This document shows, one piece after another, positions 38,090 through 47,251 of a DNA stretch of 64,000 nucleotides. Source of the stretch: DASRDU01 sp035560235 (GTDB lineage Bacteria > Acidobacteriota > Blastocatellia > RBC074); contig DATMAG010000071.1 of assembly GCA_035560235.1 (NCBI GenBank), forward strand, positions 1 to 64,000. The letters are read 5' to 3'. Below the pieces are notes generated by a model that was not told the origin of the DNA, made no database searches, and saw only the letters and a list, made by a program, of their open reading frames with translations. Position numbers and translations under genes: made by a program. How positions within the stretch are numbered: position 1 is the first letter of the stretch; every line of letters begins with the position of its first letter.

Positions 38090-38962
38090 TCACTTCGCGA
38101 CTTCAACCAGTTCAATCGCAATCGCGTCCGGCCCTTCAATCAGGGCAGCCCTGGCGCGGCTCCTGCCGAAGGGATGAATTTCTTCCAGCACTTTCACGCC
38201 TGACTGCCGCAATCGCTCCAGTTCCGACTTCACATCCGGCACGCTGAAGGCGATGTGGTCAACGACGTGGCCGCGCGGGCTGACGAGTCTGCCGGGGCGC
38301 TGCTGCGGATAAATAATCAGGCTGATCTCGCCAAAGCGCACTGTCGTTGCAGGCGAGCGAATCACTCCGAGTGGTTCGCTCGGCGCGGCAAAGGGAACTT
38401 TGCACGGCCCGGTGCGCGGGCTGCGCGCAGTTGCGCCGAGATGCTTCACGTACCATTCAGCCGCGCACAGCGGAGCCGCGCTGTACAGATGCACGTGAAT
38501 GAAAGCCCGCGTATTCGCCGCGTTGATTTCAACGAGCGCGCCGTCAGGAGCTTTCAGATAAGCGAACAGCAGTCCTGATCCGAGCCTCGTGAGCGGCGTC
38601 TGAAAGGTCACGCCGTTGTTCAGATGTTTCTGGTAATCGGCCTCCATCGCCGTGCTGCCCCAGCCGAAATGCCAGATGGCGCTCTCAGGCGTTGTGGCCG
38701 GTGGCCGGCTGACGCGATTGAAAAGCAGATAAATCTGTTCGCTCTGAATCCCGGCAAAGCCCGCGAGTGAAATCTGCTTCGTCACGTCAAAGGTGCGTGT
38801 ATAGAAATCAGCGGCGGCGCGCGGATCGGTCGAATTCAGATGGACGTGATGAAAGGCGACGGGCGCAGCCGATTCCTGCGGCTGCCCCGTTACGATCAGC
38901 CACGCAGAGAACAACAGCAGCGTGAAGAACAGAAGCACCTGACAGCGCAGCGATTTCATCAT
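38090..38962 (-). CDS. Secreted double-VOC (glyoxalase/bleomycin-resistance fold) protein
   Basis: 290 residues. Signal peptide (~1-30), then two VOC repeats: residues ~36-150 (FHHVHLNSTDPRAAADFYTRTF) and ~155-288 (FIHVHLYSAAPLCAAEWYVKHLG, with HVVDHIAFSVPDVKSELERL). Paired VOC modules make one metal-binding cup; candidate ligands are the His of HVHLNS, HVHLYS and HIAFS and the terminal Glu. Periplasmic location is unusual for a glyoxalase. Substrate unknown. Confidence 0.8.
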   Translation of the reverse strand: MMKSLRCQVLLFFTLLLFSAWLIVTGQPQESAAPVAFHHVHLNSTDPRAAADFYTRTFDVTKQISLAGFAGIQSEQIYLLFNRVSRPPATTPESAIWHFGWGSTAMEADYQKHLNNGVTFQTPLTRLGSGLLFAYLKAPDGALVEINAANTRAFIHVHLYSAAPLCAAEWYVKHLGATARSPRTGPCKVPFAAPSEPLGVIRSPATTVRFGEISLIIYPQQRPGRLVSPRGHVVDHIAFSVPDVKSELERLRQSGVKVLEEIHPFGRSRARAALIEGPDAIAIELVEVAK

Positions 38963-39009
38963 TGAAGCCTCGCAGCAGCAGAATCATTTTCCCTGGAAGC
39001 AGGTCAGTC

Positions 39010-40398
39010 TCAGCCTGCCGCAGTCATCCATTGCTTCAGCCGTTCAAGGCTCTCGCGGTATGGTTTCAGGCCGAGCCACAGCAGCAGGCTTGAGGCCACG
39101 TGCGCTGCGGTGCCGACGATCATCAGCGAATAGTTCACCGAATTGTCGTGGCGAAAAATGTGGTCAGTCGTCAGAGCCACTGCCGTCGGTCCCATGCCCA
39201 GCCCGATCAGATTGACGACGAACAGGTAAATCGCTGAAGCCTGGCCGCGCATTTCGTTGGGCATCATCTGCTGAATCGCTGCCGGAGCCACGCCGAACGG
39301 CGCACTGGCCAGAAATGCCGATGGCACGAGCAGCAGCGCCGCCAGACGCCCGTCAGGCATCAGCGGATAGAGCACGCCCGTTGGAAACCACACCACCGAG
39401 ACAAACACACCGACCCGCATCGTTGCATCACGATAACCGCGCTGCGCCAGACGGTCAGCCATCCAGCCGCCGGTCGCCACGCCGAGCGTCGAAAAGACTG
39501 CGACGATGGTTCCGTAAACGATCCCGGCCTGCGAAGCGCTCCAGCCGTAATTGCGCACGAACATCGTCGGAATCCACGCCGATGCGCCGTAGGATGAAAA
39601 CGAGAGCAGCGCGAACCCGACTGTATGGCAGACGAAGGTCTGCCAGTTCGCGCGGATGTAGCGAAACACCTCGCCCGGTGAAACCTGCGCCCGCTGCACA
39701 GTCCCGTCGGCAGCCCTGACCATCTTCAGCCCGCGCCGCAGCGGTTCGCGCACCGTGTACATCAGCAGCGCGAGCAGCGCGCCGGGCAGTCCGACGATGA
39801 AGAAAATCACCTGCCAGGGGCGCGTCTGCCCAATGAGCGGCAGCCTCCACGCTTCCTGCGCCGAGGCCAGTCTGACCACCAGCCCGCCGAGCAGAAACGC
39901 CATTCCCGAACCGATGTAAATCCCCATCGAGTAAACACTGATCGCCGTCGCCCGTTTCTCTCTCGGAAAGTAATCGGCGATGAGTGAATAGGCTGCAGGT
40001 GACAGCGCCGCTTCGCCAACGCCGACGCCCATCCGCAGCCAGAGCATCTGCCAGAAATTGCGCGCCAGCCCGCACCCGGCAGTCATCATGCTCCAGAAGA
40101 CAAATCCGACAGCGACCAGCGAGCGGCGACTGAACCGGTCAGCCAGCCAGCCCAGCGGAATGCCGCAGAAGGTGTAAAAGAGCGCAAAGCTGAAGCCCAT
40201 CAGCAGGCTCATCTGCGTGTCGCTGATCCCGAGATCGCGCCGGATCGGGCTGACCAGCAGATTGAGAATCTGCCGGTCTATAAATGAAAACACGTAGACC
40301 AGCGTCAGCACTCCGACGACATACCACGCATAGCGAACCGACGGATAAGGCGCTTCGCCCTCAGGTACTACAGGCGCTTTGACTGCTTCAGCTTTCAT
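39010..40398 (-). CDS. MFS transporter, spinster-like
   Basis: 462 residues with 12 predicted membrane helices. The A motif GWLADRFSRRSLVAVG follows helix 2, and FIDRQILNLLVSPIRRDLGISD in helix 1 is typical of the spinster-type MFS subfamily. Start at 40398: GGAGG sits 9 nt upstream, whereas the in-frame start at 40428 has no such site. It is divergent from xylA; sugar-related transport is possible but not shown by the sequence. Confidence 0.85.
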   Translation of the reverse strand: MKAEAVKAPVVPEGEAPYPSVRYAWYVVGVLTLVYVFSFIDRQILNLLVSPIRRDLGISDTQMSLLMGFSFALFYTFCGIPLGWLADRFSRRSLVAVGFVFWSMMTAGCGLARNFWQMLWLRMGVGVGEAALSPAAYSLIADYFPREKRATAISVYSMGIYIGSGMAFLLGGLVVRLASAQEAWRLPLIGQTRPWQVIFFIVGLPGALLALLMYTVREPLRRGLKMVRAADGTVQRAQVSPGEVFRYIRANWQTFVCHTVGFALLSFSSYGASAWIPTMFVRNYGWSASQAGIVYGTIVAVFSTLGVATGGWMADRLAQRGYRDATMRVGVFVSVVWFPTGVLYPLMPDGRLAALLLVPSAFLASAPFGVAPAAIQQMMPNEMRGQASAIYLFVVNLIGLGMGPTAVALTTDHIFRHDNSVNYSLMIVGTAAHVASSLLLWLGLKPYRESLERLKQWMTAAG

Positions 40399-40606
40399 CT
40401 GCGAGCCTCCTCTGACGGGATACTGCAATGATCAGCCTTCACCGGCAGGTTTGTCGCGGTCTGCCATTTTCTGCTGCTGCTGCTGTCTGAGCTGTGACTG
40501 GTCTGCGCAGTGATGAATGACAGCGGTCTGCCGCGTAAGCTAACACACTGCCGCTCAATGCCAAAGCATGGTGCCGACTTCCCTTCCGCCTCGCGCGGCT
40601 CTCGGC

Positions 40607-40612
40607 TACAAT
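40607..40612 (+). promoter_or_regulatory. Candidate -10 box of xylA
   Basis: TACAAT (5/6) ~55 bp before the xylA start, with only a weak -35 (TTCCGC) 17 bp upstream. A helper activator would be needed for strong expression. Confidence 0.35.
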
Positions 40613-40667
40613 CGCGCCAGTTGGCACGACCATTCGGAATCATCAATCAACATCAATGGAGGCAGCA

Positions 40668-41831
40668 ATGAACAATCTTCAGCCCAAACGGGAGCACAAA
40701 TTCACCTTCGGCCTGTGGACGGTCGGCAATCCGGGCCGCGATCCGTTCGGCGAACCGACGCGCGCGGCAATTTCACCGGTCACCATCGTCAAACGCCTGT
40801 CTGAACTCGGCGCTTACGGCGTCAACTTTCACGACAACGATTTAGTTCCGATTGACGCGACACCGGCAGAACGTGATCGCATCGTGCGCGATTTCAAGGC
40901 CGCGCTCAGCGATTACGGCATGTGCGTGCCGATGGCGACGACCAATCTCTTCAGCGATCCGGTTTTCAAGGATGGCGCGTTCACTTCAAACGATCCGCGC
41001 GTGCGTTTGTACGCCGTGCAGAAAACGATGCGCGCCATGGATCTCGGCGCAGAGTGCGGCGCAAAGATTTATGTCTTCTGGGGCGGGCGCGAAGGCGCAG
41101 AGGTTGACGCCGCCAAGGACGCACGCGAGGCCGTCAAATGGTTCCGCGAGGCGCTGAACTTTTTGTGCGAATACAACATCGCGCAGGGTTACGGCTACAA
41201 ATTCGCGCTCGAAGCCAAACCGAACGAACCACGCGGCGATATTTACTTCCCTTCGACCGGAGCCTGTCTCGGCTTCATCAACACGCTCGATCATCCTGAG
41301 ATGGTCGGCGTCAATCCCGAAGTCGGTCACGAACAGATGGCGGGCCTGAATTTCTATCACGTCGTCGCGCAGGCCATCGAAGCGGGCAAGCTCTTTCACA
41401 TTGATCTGAACGATCAGAAAGGCCCGCGCTTCGATCAGGATCTGCGCTTCGGTTCAGAAGGCATCAAGAATCTCTTCTTCCTGGTGAAGCTGCTTGAAGA
41501 AGCCTATGACGGCCCGCGCCATTTCGACGCGCACGCCTACCGCAGCGAAGACGAGGAAGGCGTCTGGGACTTTGCCGCCGGTTGCATGCGCACTTACCTG
41601 ATCTTCAGGGAAAAGGCGCGGCAGTTTGCCGAAGACAAGGAGATTCAGGCGCTGCTCGCTGAAATCAAAGCCACCGATCCGGCGTTCGAACCCGTGCCGC
41701 TCAAGTTCACAAAGGAGAACGCCGAGAAGATCAAAAACCTGCCGCTTGATCGCATCGAACTGGCAAAGAAACGCCTGCCTTACGAACGGCTGGATCAGCT
41801 CGTGGTTGATCTGCTGCTGGGTGTAAGATAA
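40668..41831 (+). CDS. xylA: Xylose isomerase (short, actinobacterial-type class)
   Basis: 387 residues, TIM barrel, the length of the short class I enzymes (as in Streptomyces). It starts FTFGLWTVGNPGRDPFGEPTR. The active-site base is in GVNFHDNDLVP. Metal-binding residues are in ALEAKPNEPRGDIYFP, NPEVGHEQMAG and DLNDQKGPRFDQDLRFG. It converts D-xylose to D-xylulose, and also glucose to fructose, in the cytosol. Start at 40668 with GGAGG 5 nt upstream; the ATG at 40656 overlaps that site. No xylulokinase is adjacent. Confidence 0.93.
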   Translation: MNNLQPKREHKFTFGLWTVGNPGRDPFGEPTRAAISPVTIVKRLSELGAYGVNFHDNDLVPIDATPAERDRIVRDFKAALSDYGMCVPMATTNLFSDPVFKDGAFTSNDPRVRLYAVQKTMRAMDLGAECGAKIYVFWGGREGAEVDAAKDAREAVKWFREALNFLCEYNIAQGYGYKFALEAKPNEPRGDIYFPSTGACLGFINTLDHPEMVGVNPEVGHEQMAGLNFYHVVAQAIEAGKLFHIDLNDQKGPRFDQDLRFGSEGIKNLFFLVKLLEEAYDGPRHFDAHAYRSEDEEGVWDFAAGCMRTYLIFREKARQFAEDKEIQALLAEIKATDPAFEPVPLKFTKENAEKIKNLPLDRIELAKKRLPYERLDQLVVDLLLGVR

Positions 41832-41838
41832 ATCCGAC

Positions 41839-41873
41839 CTGGTTGAGCAATGAGCAATCCATTGCTCAACCAG
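41839..41873 (+). terminator. Perfect 14-bp hairpin after xylA
   Basis: CTGGTTGAGCAATG (41839-41852) pairs exactly with CATTGCTCAACCAG (41860-41873), with a 7-nt loop. No T run follows, so it may protect the mRNA 3' end or act with Rho. Confidence 0.6.
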
Positions 41874-41896
41874 CTTCCCTGAAAGGCTGAAGCAGT

Positions 41897-42448
41897 ATGA
41901 GCGCGACACTGACTCTCATAACGGCGGATGAGCTGTTGCAGATGCCGGATGACGGGTTCCGCTATGAACTGGTCAAAGGAGAACTGCACCGTATGCCGCC
42001 AACAGGAGGAGAACACGGCAAAATCAGCCTGCGTCTTGGATCAATGATTGCCTGGCACGTCAGACAACATAAGCTCGGCGTGACATTCGCAGCAGAGACT
42101 GGTTTTCTGATCGCAACCGATCCTGATACGGTCAGAGCGCCTGATGCTTCCTTTATTCGCCAGGACAGAATTCCTGAAAGCGGCATTCCCAAAGGGTATA
42201 TTCCCGGCGCTCCCGATCTGGCTGTTGAAGTCATCTCGCCCAATGACATCTATTCCGAAGTTGAAGCGAAGGTGCTGGAATGGCTCGATGCCGGAACGCG
42301 CATGGTGATTGTCGTCAATCCGCGCAAACACACGGTGACGGTTTATCGTTCGCAAACTGACATTACTATTCTCAGGGAAAACGATACCTTGTCCGGCGGC
42401 GACGTGCTGCCGGGCTTCTCCTGCAAAGTGGCAGAACTGTTTGTCTGA
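41897..42448 (+). CDS. Uma2-family (DUF820) putative endonuclease
   Basis: 183 residues. ADELLQMPDDGFRYELVKGEL at the N-terminus and PDLAVEVISPNDIYSEVEAKVLEWLDAG are diagnostic. The second carries the PD-(D/E)xK-like D...E...K residues. The family is very abundant in cyanobacteria and Acidobacteriota and its role is unknown. There is no partner gene. Confidence 0.9.
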   Translation: MSATLTLITADELLQMPDDGFRYELVKGELHRMPPTGGEHGKISLRLGSMIAWHVRQHKLGVTFAAETGFLIATDPDTVRAPDASFIRQDRIPESGIPKGYIPGAPDLAVEVISPNDIYSEVEAKVLEWLDAGTRMVIVVNPRKHTVTVYRSQTDITILRENDTLSGGDVLPGFSCKVAELFV

Positions 42449-42496
42449 GTCCTTTTGCTCCATCCATTCGCAAGCCTGCTAACCGACCATCCATTT

Positions 42497-43798
42497 ATGT
42501 CTGACACACAAGCTGCTCAGCCGCCTGTCACGAAAAAGGAGATCTTCGGCTGGTGTATGTACGATGTCGCGGATTCCGCTTTCACGACGGTCATCGTCAC
42601 CGCGCTCTATGCGCCATACTTCAGCAGGATTGTCGTCGGCAATTCAGCGCAGGCCGATTTTCTGTGGGGAACGGCGGCTTCAATTTCAGAAGTCATCGTC
42701 GCGCTGCTTGCCCCGATTCTCGGCGCGATTGCTGATTTTTCGGGCAGTCGCAAAAAGTTTCTGGGCGTCTGCGCGCTGACGATCATCTTCTTCACGGCTT
42801 CGCTCTGGTTTGTCGGGCCGGGAATGGTTTATCTGGGACTCGGCCTGTACATCATCGCCAACATCGGCTTTGCGGGCGGCGGCGTCTTCATTGACAGCTT
42901 TCTGCCAGGCATCTCTGATGACACGAATGTCGGAAAGATTTCCGGTCTGAAGTGGGCGATGGGTTATGCGAGCGGCCTCGTCTGCATGGTTTTGTGTTAC
43001 CCGCTGGCCGGGAACATCGTTGACAATCCCACGCCGCAACAGCTTTCGCTGGCGCGTCTGATTCCGGTTGTGGTTGCGGCATATTACGCCGTCGCCGTGC
43101 TGCCGACTTTTCTGTTTCTGCGCGACCGCAGCACGCCGCAGAAATTGCCGCCCGGCGAAACCTATCTGACCATCGGCTTTCATCAGCTCAAACGCACGCT
43201 CGGTCACATTCGCCGCTACAGCGAACTTTTCAAGCTGCTGATCGCCTTTCTGGTCTATAACGACGGCATCGTGACGGTCATCTATTTCGCCGCGCTCTAT
43301 GCCAGCACGACGATCAAAATGACGACCGGCGAAATTGCGGTGATGTTCATTCTCCTGAACGTTGTCGCCGCCGCCGGAGCGTTTACGTTCGGCTTCGTCG
43401 CTGATCGCATCGGCCAGAAGACCACGATCTATATTTCACTTTCGATCTGGATTCTCGCTGTCAGCATCGCTTACCTGTCCAAAGACCGCACGACCTTTTA
43501 CATCGCAGCCACGATGGTCGGCATCGGGATGGGTTCGTGCCAGTCAGTCACGCGCAGCCTGCTCGCGCTCTTCACGCCAAAGAAGAATGCGGCTGAGTTC
43601 TTCGGCTTCCTGGGCATTGCGGGCAAGGCCCTGGCCTTTCTCGGCCCGCTCGTCTTCGGCACAGTTTCAAAAAGCACTGGCAGCCAGCGCCCGGCCATCC
43701 TGTCAATTGCGGCATTCTTTGTCGTCGGGATGATTCTGCTGTCGTTTGTGAATGAGAAGAAAGGCAAGGAAGCGGCGAAGATTCCGGTGGATGAGTGA
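42497..43798 (+). CDS. UMF1/Atg22-like MFS transporter
   Basis: 433 residues, 12 membrane helices. The N-terminal WCMYDVADSAFTTVIVTALYAPYF is the typical start of the UMF1 (Atg22-like) branch of the major facilitator superfamily. ATG at 42497 chosen: the longer frame begins with TTG at 42455 and adds residues not seen in the family. Substrate unknown. It ends 2 bp from the convergent DUF433 gene. Confidence 0.85.
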   Translation: MSDTQAAQPPVTKKEIFGWCMYDVADSAFTTVIVTALYAPYFSRIVVGNSAQADFLWGTAASISEVIVALLAPILGAIADFSGSRKKFLGVCALTIIFFTASLWFVGPGMVYLGLGLYIIANIGFAGGGVFIDSFLPGISDDTNVGKISGLKWAMGYASGLVCMVLCYPLAGNIVDNPTPQQLSLARLIPVVVAAYYAVAVLPTFLFLRDRSTPQKLPPGETYLTIGFHQLKRTLGHIRRYSELFKLLIAFLVYNDGIVTVIYFAALYASTTIKMTTGEIAVMFILLNVVAAAGAFTFGFVADRIGQKTTIYISLSIWILAVSIAYLSKDRTTFYIAATMVGIGMGSCQSVTRSLLALFTPKKNAAEFFGFLGIAGKALAFLGPLVFGTVSKSTGSQRPAILSIAAFFVVGMILLSFVNEKKGKEAAKIPVDE

Positions 43799-43799
43799 A

Positions 43800-44003
43800 T
43801 CAGGGCCGGGCAGCGTAACTCAGGCTGGCCAGAATATCTTCTCTGGTCAGATACGGAAAGTCATCAAGAATTTCCTCAACCGTCATTCCGGCAGCAAGGT
43901 ACGACAGCACATCATAAACCGTGATGCGCATGCCGCGAATGCAGGGCTTGCCCGCGCGTTTGTCCGGCTCGATAGTGATGATTTTTCTCCAGTCAGTATT
44001 CAT
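43800..44003 (-). CDS. DUF433 protein (antitoxin-like), orphan
   Basis: 67 residues. IITIEPDKRAGKPCIRGMRITVYDVLSYLAAGM and EEILDDFPYLTREDILASL are the DUF433 pattern, a helix-turn-helix family that usually acts as antitoxin to a PIN-like DUF5615 toxin. No toxin gene follows: the downstream side is occupied by the convergent transporter. Confidence 0.88.
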   Translation of the reverse strand: MNTDWRKIITIEPDKRAGKPCIRGMRITVYDVLSYLAAGMTVEEILDDFPYLTREDILASLSYAARP

Positions 44004-44100
44004 ACAACCGTTCCATTCTGTGAGCTGAAGAATGAATCAGCCTGTTCAACTTTGCAAGAAGAGGTTTGAAGATTGACCAGGCAAATGAAGGAGGAAGACC

Positions 44101-44137
44101 TGCGGCGACAGCGAATGAAACTGTCGCCGCATCTTTT
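44101..44137. terminator. Strong hairpin terminator
   Basis: Perfect 11-bp stem TGCGGCGACAG (44101-44111)/CTGTCGCCGCA (44121-44131), a 9-nt loop and TCTTTT. It lies just past the end of the minus-strand secretin-domain gene. Confidence 0.75.
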
Positions 44138-44146
44138 CAGGCAGGC

Positions 44147-44968
44147 TCATTTCAGCTTTCGGACTGAAACAACAACGATCATCGCTTCATCCGAAACGCC
44201 CAGGTTGGCTGTGCCGACAACCACCTTTTCATCTTCGCGCAGGCTCAGGTCGGTGTTCACTCCGCTGTCCTGATACGAAACGTCTCCCTTGCCAAGCACC
44301 ACCGGAGTCTTCACCCTGAAAGCAAAGTTTCTCAGCCTGAGCGTATCCTTTCCGGCTTCATCAGCGATGCGCAGAAGATCGGCCCGGTATTCGTAAAAAC
44401 ATTTTCCTGAATCAGCAGGCAGCGGAAACATCGGATCAGTGATTCCCCTGCCTGAAACTGAACCGCTCTCTTCCACGCGATTCACAAAGGTAGTGATATA
44501 ACGATAGCCCTTGTAGCGCAGCGTTTCCTGCAACTGAGTCATCACCGGTTCGAGGCCCGCAGGCAGTGTCGTTTTTTCAGTGGCGTTGCGTGAAGTGGCG
44601 ACCAGATAAATCTGCACTTCGTAACTGCGCTTCAGCGGCGGCGGCGGCGCAGGCACATCCAGCCGTTTGAGAGCTTCTTCAATGGTCGCAATGTTCTCAG
44701 GGTAATCACGCACGGTCAGGGTTTTGAACTCATCACTTGAACTGATGCCTGTTTCTGGTGCTCCGCTCAGCAACCCTCTCAGCACCTGCCCGACTTCTCT
44801 CGGATCACGATGCTTCACTTCCAGCATCTTCGTCTTCAACCCTTCTGCGGGCATTACCTGAGCAGTCTGCGCTGGTTTCTTCTGTTCGTTGTTTGATTGC
44901 GCCACTGCTGACAGGTGCAGCACCAGCAGCGCAGGAATGAGCAGCCATAAAATTGCTTTCAGTTTCAT
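44147..44968 (-). CDS. Secreted protein with secretin N-domain-like region
   Basis: 273 residues. Signal peptide to ~24. Residues ~45-105 resemble the short ring-building (NolW/secretin N1) domain: MLEVKHRDPREVGQVLRGL, then DEFKTLTVRDYPENIATIEEALKRLDVP. Residues ~115-273 are a beta-rich domain I do not recognise. It lacks the secretin pore, so it cannot be a channel itself. It lies 20-30 bp after the anti-sigma factor gene, in the same direction, and may be part of its regulon. Confidence 0.7.
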   Translation of the reverse strand: MKLKAILWLLIPALLVLHLSAVAQSNNEQKKPAQTAQVMPAEGLKTKMLEVKHRDPREVGQVLRGLLSGAPETGISSSDEFKTLTVRDYPENIATIEEALKRLDVPAPPPPLKRSYEVQIYLVATSRNATEKTTLPAGLEPVMTQLQETLRYKGYRYITTFVNRVEESGSVSGRGITDPMFPLPADSGKCFYEYRADLLRIADEAGKDTLRLRNFAFRVKTPVVLGKGDVSYQDSGVNTDLSLREDEKVVVGTANLGVSDEAMIVVVSVRKLK

Positions 44969-44988
44969 TGTTCATCACCTCAGTATTT

Positions 44989-45702
44989 TTATTCGGATGC
45001 AGTGCGACGCGGTTCCTTATTCACCAACCAGATGATGCGAATGTTCGGATCGCGCGTCTGAATTTCCATTCTGATTCTCTGCTCGTCATTTGCCGGAGCA
45101 GGTGCGGCTTCGGCGGCTGGATTCATCGGCCCTGGTTCGGGAACCGTTTCAGTTTCAGGCAGCTTCGCCACAGCAGCCATCTGATTTCGGGCTTCAAACT
45201 CAGGCGCTTTCACAAACCTGGCGCGAGCGGCTGATCGGTGATGCCGCAGCTTATCAAACCTCGCCTGCTGTGTTCCGGTGTCGTGCGCCGTCACCGGCTG
45301 CACATCCGGCACAGGCTCGTTCGGATGCTGAATATTGCTGACCGGCTGCGGGTCCGGCCTCGACAGATAAAAGACTGCCGACACAAAGAGCAGGGCCAGC
45401 GCGGCAGCGAGCGCGGCGAATTGCCAGTTGAGCGGCCTGAAAAGACGGCTCCAGAAATTCGGGCCAGCCGGACGGACGGAAATTTGATTCATCACCGAGC
45501 GGCGCAGGTCGGCGCGGATCGCTTCTGAAAATTCAGTTTGACTCAGCAGGCACACTGCCGCCTGGCTCACCTGCAATTCAGCCGCAAATTCACGGCACGC
45601 CGGGCACGCTGACAGGTGCGCTTCAACCTTTGTTGTTTCCTGCGGCGGCAGATCGCCTTCGGCCTGGAGCGCAATCAGCAATTCAAATTTTTCGCACTTC
45701 AT
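44989..45702 (-). CDS. Zinc-finger anti-sigma factor
   Basis: 237 residues. The N-terminal HLSACPAC carries the ZAS motif HxxxCxxC (His29, Cys33, Cys36), then one transmembrane helix (~90-112, FAALAAALALLFVSAVFYL) and a ~120-residue extracytoplasmic tail. It should hold the adjacent ECF sigma factor at the membrane. The start at 45702 is 11 bp past the sigma stop with GAGG upstream. The frame stays open to 45849, but that part overlaps the sigma gene. Confidence 0.88.
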   Translation of the reverse strand: MKCEKFELLIALQAEGDLPPQETTKVEAHLSACPACREFAAELQVSQAAVCLLSQTEFSEAIRADLRRSVMNQISVRPAGPNFWSRLFRPLNWQFAALAAALALLFVSAVFYLSRPDPQPVSNIQHPNEPVPDVQPVTAHDTGTQQARFDKLRHHRSAARARFVKAPEFEARNQMAAVAKLPETETVPEPGPMNPAAEAAPAPANDEQRIRMEIQTRDPNIRIIWLVNKEPRRTASE

Positions 45703-45712
45703 CACGGCTTCC

Positions 45713-46393
45713 TCACACTTTTCCGCGCAGCACCCGGTCGCGGTACTTTTTGATTTTGACTCGCGCCATGCTGATCTGGCTGCGCACGGTGGATTCGCTG
45801 GATTCAAGGATGCGCGCCACTTCACTGGTTTCAAGCCCCTCGATGTCACGCAGCACGATGGCGGCGCGTTCCTTTTCCGGCAGCGTGGCCAGCGCGGCAG
45901 CGACGATCTGCCGTTCCTGCGCGGCGCGAATTTCGCTTTCGATATCGTGATGGCTGGCCAGATGATCGAGCGCGCCCTGCGCCTGCTGCTGTTCGAATGA
46001 AACAGTTGTTCCCGCCCGGCGATTGCGCCCGAGATCGCGGCAGACGTTAACAGTCACGCGATACAGCCAGGGCGCAAGTTCCCGCGCCTCATCAAAACGG
46101 TGCAGGTATTTGTGCAGCCGCAGAAAGACTTCCTGCGCTGCATCGCGAGCGTCGTCAGTATTGCCCAGCATCCGGTGAGCGGTGCCGAGCACCTGCCGCT
46201 CGAAGCGCACGATGATCTCTTCAAACGCTTCGGCCTCGCCGCTGCGGGCGCGGCTGACAAGCGCTGACAACAGCAGTGAGGAAGCGGCGGGCGATTCATC
46301 ATCGCGCCGTTCGGCCATCGCGGAGATGGCGGCTATGTTGATCGTTAATTCGTTTTGCATCGGCTGCCCGGGTTCCCGGTCTGTGTCCGTCAC
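45713..46393 (-). CDS. ECF-type RNA polymerase sigma factor
   Basis: 226 residues. Region 2: DDARDAAQEVFLRLHKYLHRFDEARELAPWL (start of region shown ~79-110). Region 4: LPEKERAAIVLRDIEGLETSEVA then SSESTVRSQISMARVKIKKY. Typical ECF length plus a ~40-residue N-terminal extension; the Met at residue 12 is an alternative start. It directs transcription of stress genes once the anti-sigma factor lets go. It lies 43 bp downstream of cruF on the same strand, which links it to the carotenoid block. Confidence 0.92.
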   Translation of the reverse strand: MTDTDREPGQPMQNELTINIAAISAMAERRDDESPAASSLLLSALVSRARSGEAEAFEEIIVRFERQVLGTAHRMLGNTDDARDAAQEVFLRLHKYLHRFDEARELAPWLYRVTVNVCRDLGRNRRAGTTVSFEQQQAQGALDHLASHHDIESEIRAAQERQIVAAALATLPEKERAAIVLRDIEGLETSEVARILESSESTVRSQISMARVKIKKYRDRVLRGKV

Positions 46394-46436
46394 TTACTTA
46401 TACTGCCGGGCAGGACAAATCATTGAGTTAATTTTT

Positions 46437-47195
46437 TCAGGAGAGAATCTTGCAGGATTCGAGCCGCTGGCTATGTCGCTCATCGGTCAGCAGAACCGGC
46501 AGAAAATGTACGGCGCACAGCCCAAGCCCGATGCCGCCCGTCAGCACAAGGCCGTGCGCAAACGAGATTGCCGTGAAGAAAATAACGATGCTCAGCCCGA
46601 CATATTTCGCCGCCTGATTCGGCTGCCAGTCTTTCCGCACGATGGCAAAAATGATGAGACTGACGATAAACCATCCGGCAAAGTTGTGCGCCGGAATGCC
46701 GTAATAGACGCCTGACTGCTGCCATCGCCAGTACCCGAGCTGACCTGCCGCCAGCGGATCAATCACCAGATCAATCGCCGTCATCCACGCCGCAGAGAGT
46801 GTGACCTCAAGCCATCGCGGCAGCCCCGCGCCCTGCACCATCTGTCTGATGTAAGCGATCAGCACAAACCACGCGCAGGCCATCACAAGCGGCACGCCCA
46901 GCAACTGCGGCTGCAGCACCTCAGTGTAACGATAAGGACTGAACAGAAAGCCGAACTGCACCCCCACCGCTTCAGCCGCCAGCCCGACCAGCCCGGTCAC
47001 CATCAGCTTCCACCAGTCGCGCCGGTCAGTGCTGAAGAAAACGATCAGCCCGGCCAGCAGCAGAAATAACGCCGAAGCCCACGCAGCCTCGGTCGGGGGC
47101 TTTCCATTCAGCAGATGCGATCCGATCCCGCCCGCCCACATCAGCAGGTAAGCTGTCACCAGAATGTAAAATGCCTTCTGCATAAGACTGATCAT
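46437..47195 (-). CDS. cruF: CruF-family carotenoid hydratase (membrane)
   Basis: 252 residues with seven to eight membrane helices. EAVGVQFGFLFSPYRYTEVL, LLGVPLVMACAWFVLIAY and DLVIDPLAAGQLGYWRW are the diagnostic blocks of the CruF (DUF422) family. CruF adds water at the 1',2' end of acyclic psi-end carotenoids. It closes the carotenoid gene run, 56 bp after the second desaturase. ATG at 47183 is an alternative start. Confidence 0.9.
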   Translation of the reverse strand: MISLMQKAFYILVTAYLLMWAGGIGSHLLNGKPPTEAAWASALFLLLAGLIVFFSTDRRDWWKLMVTGLVGLAAEAVGVQFGFLFSPYRYTEVLQPQLLGVPLVMACAWFVLIAYIRQMVQGAGLPRWLEVTLSAAWMTAIDLVIDPLAAGQLGYWRWQQSGVYYGIPAHNFAGWFIVSLIIFAIVRKDWQPNQAAKYVGLSIVIFFTAISFAHGLVLTGGIGLGLCAVHFLPVLLTDERHSQRLESCKILS

Positions 47196-47251
47196 TCACC
47201 ATTGACCATTTTCGTCCTGAGGCGGAGACAGCAGACTCACTGCAAATATTT

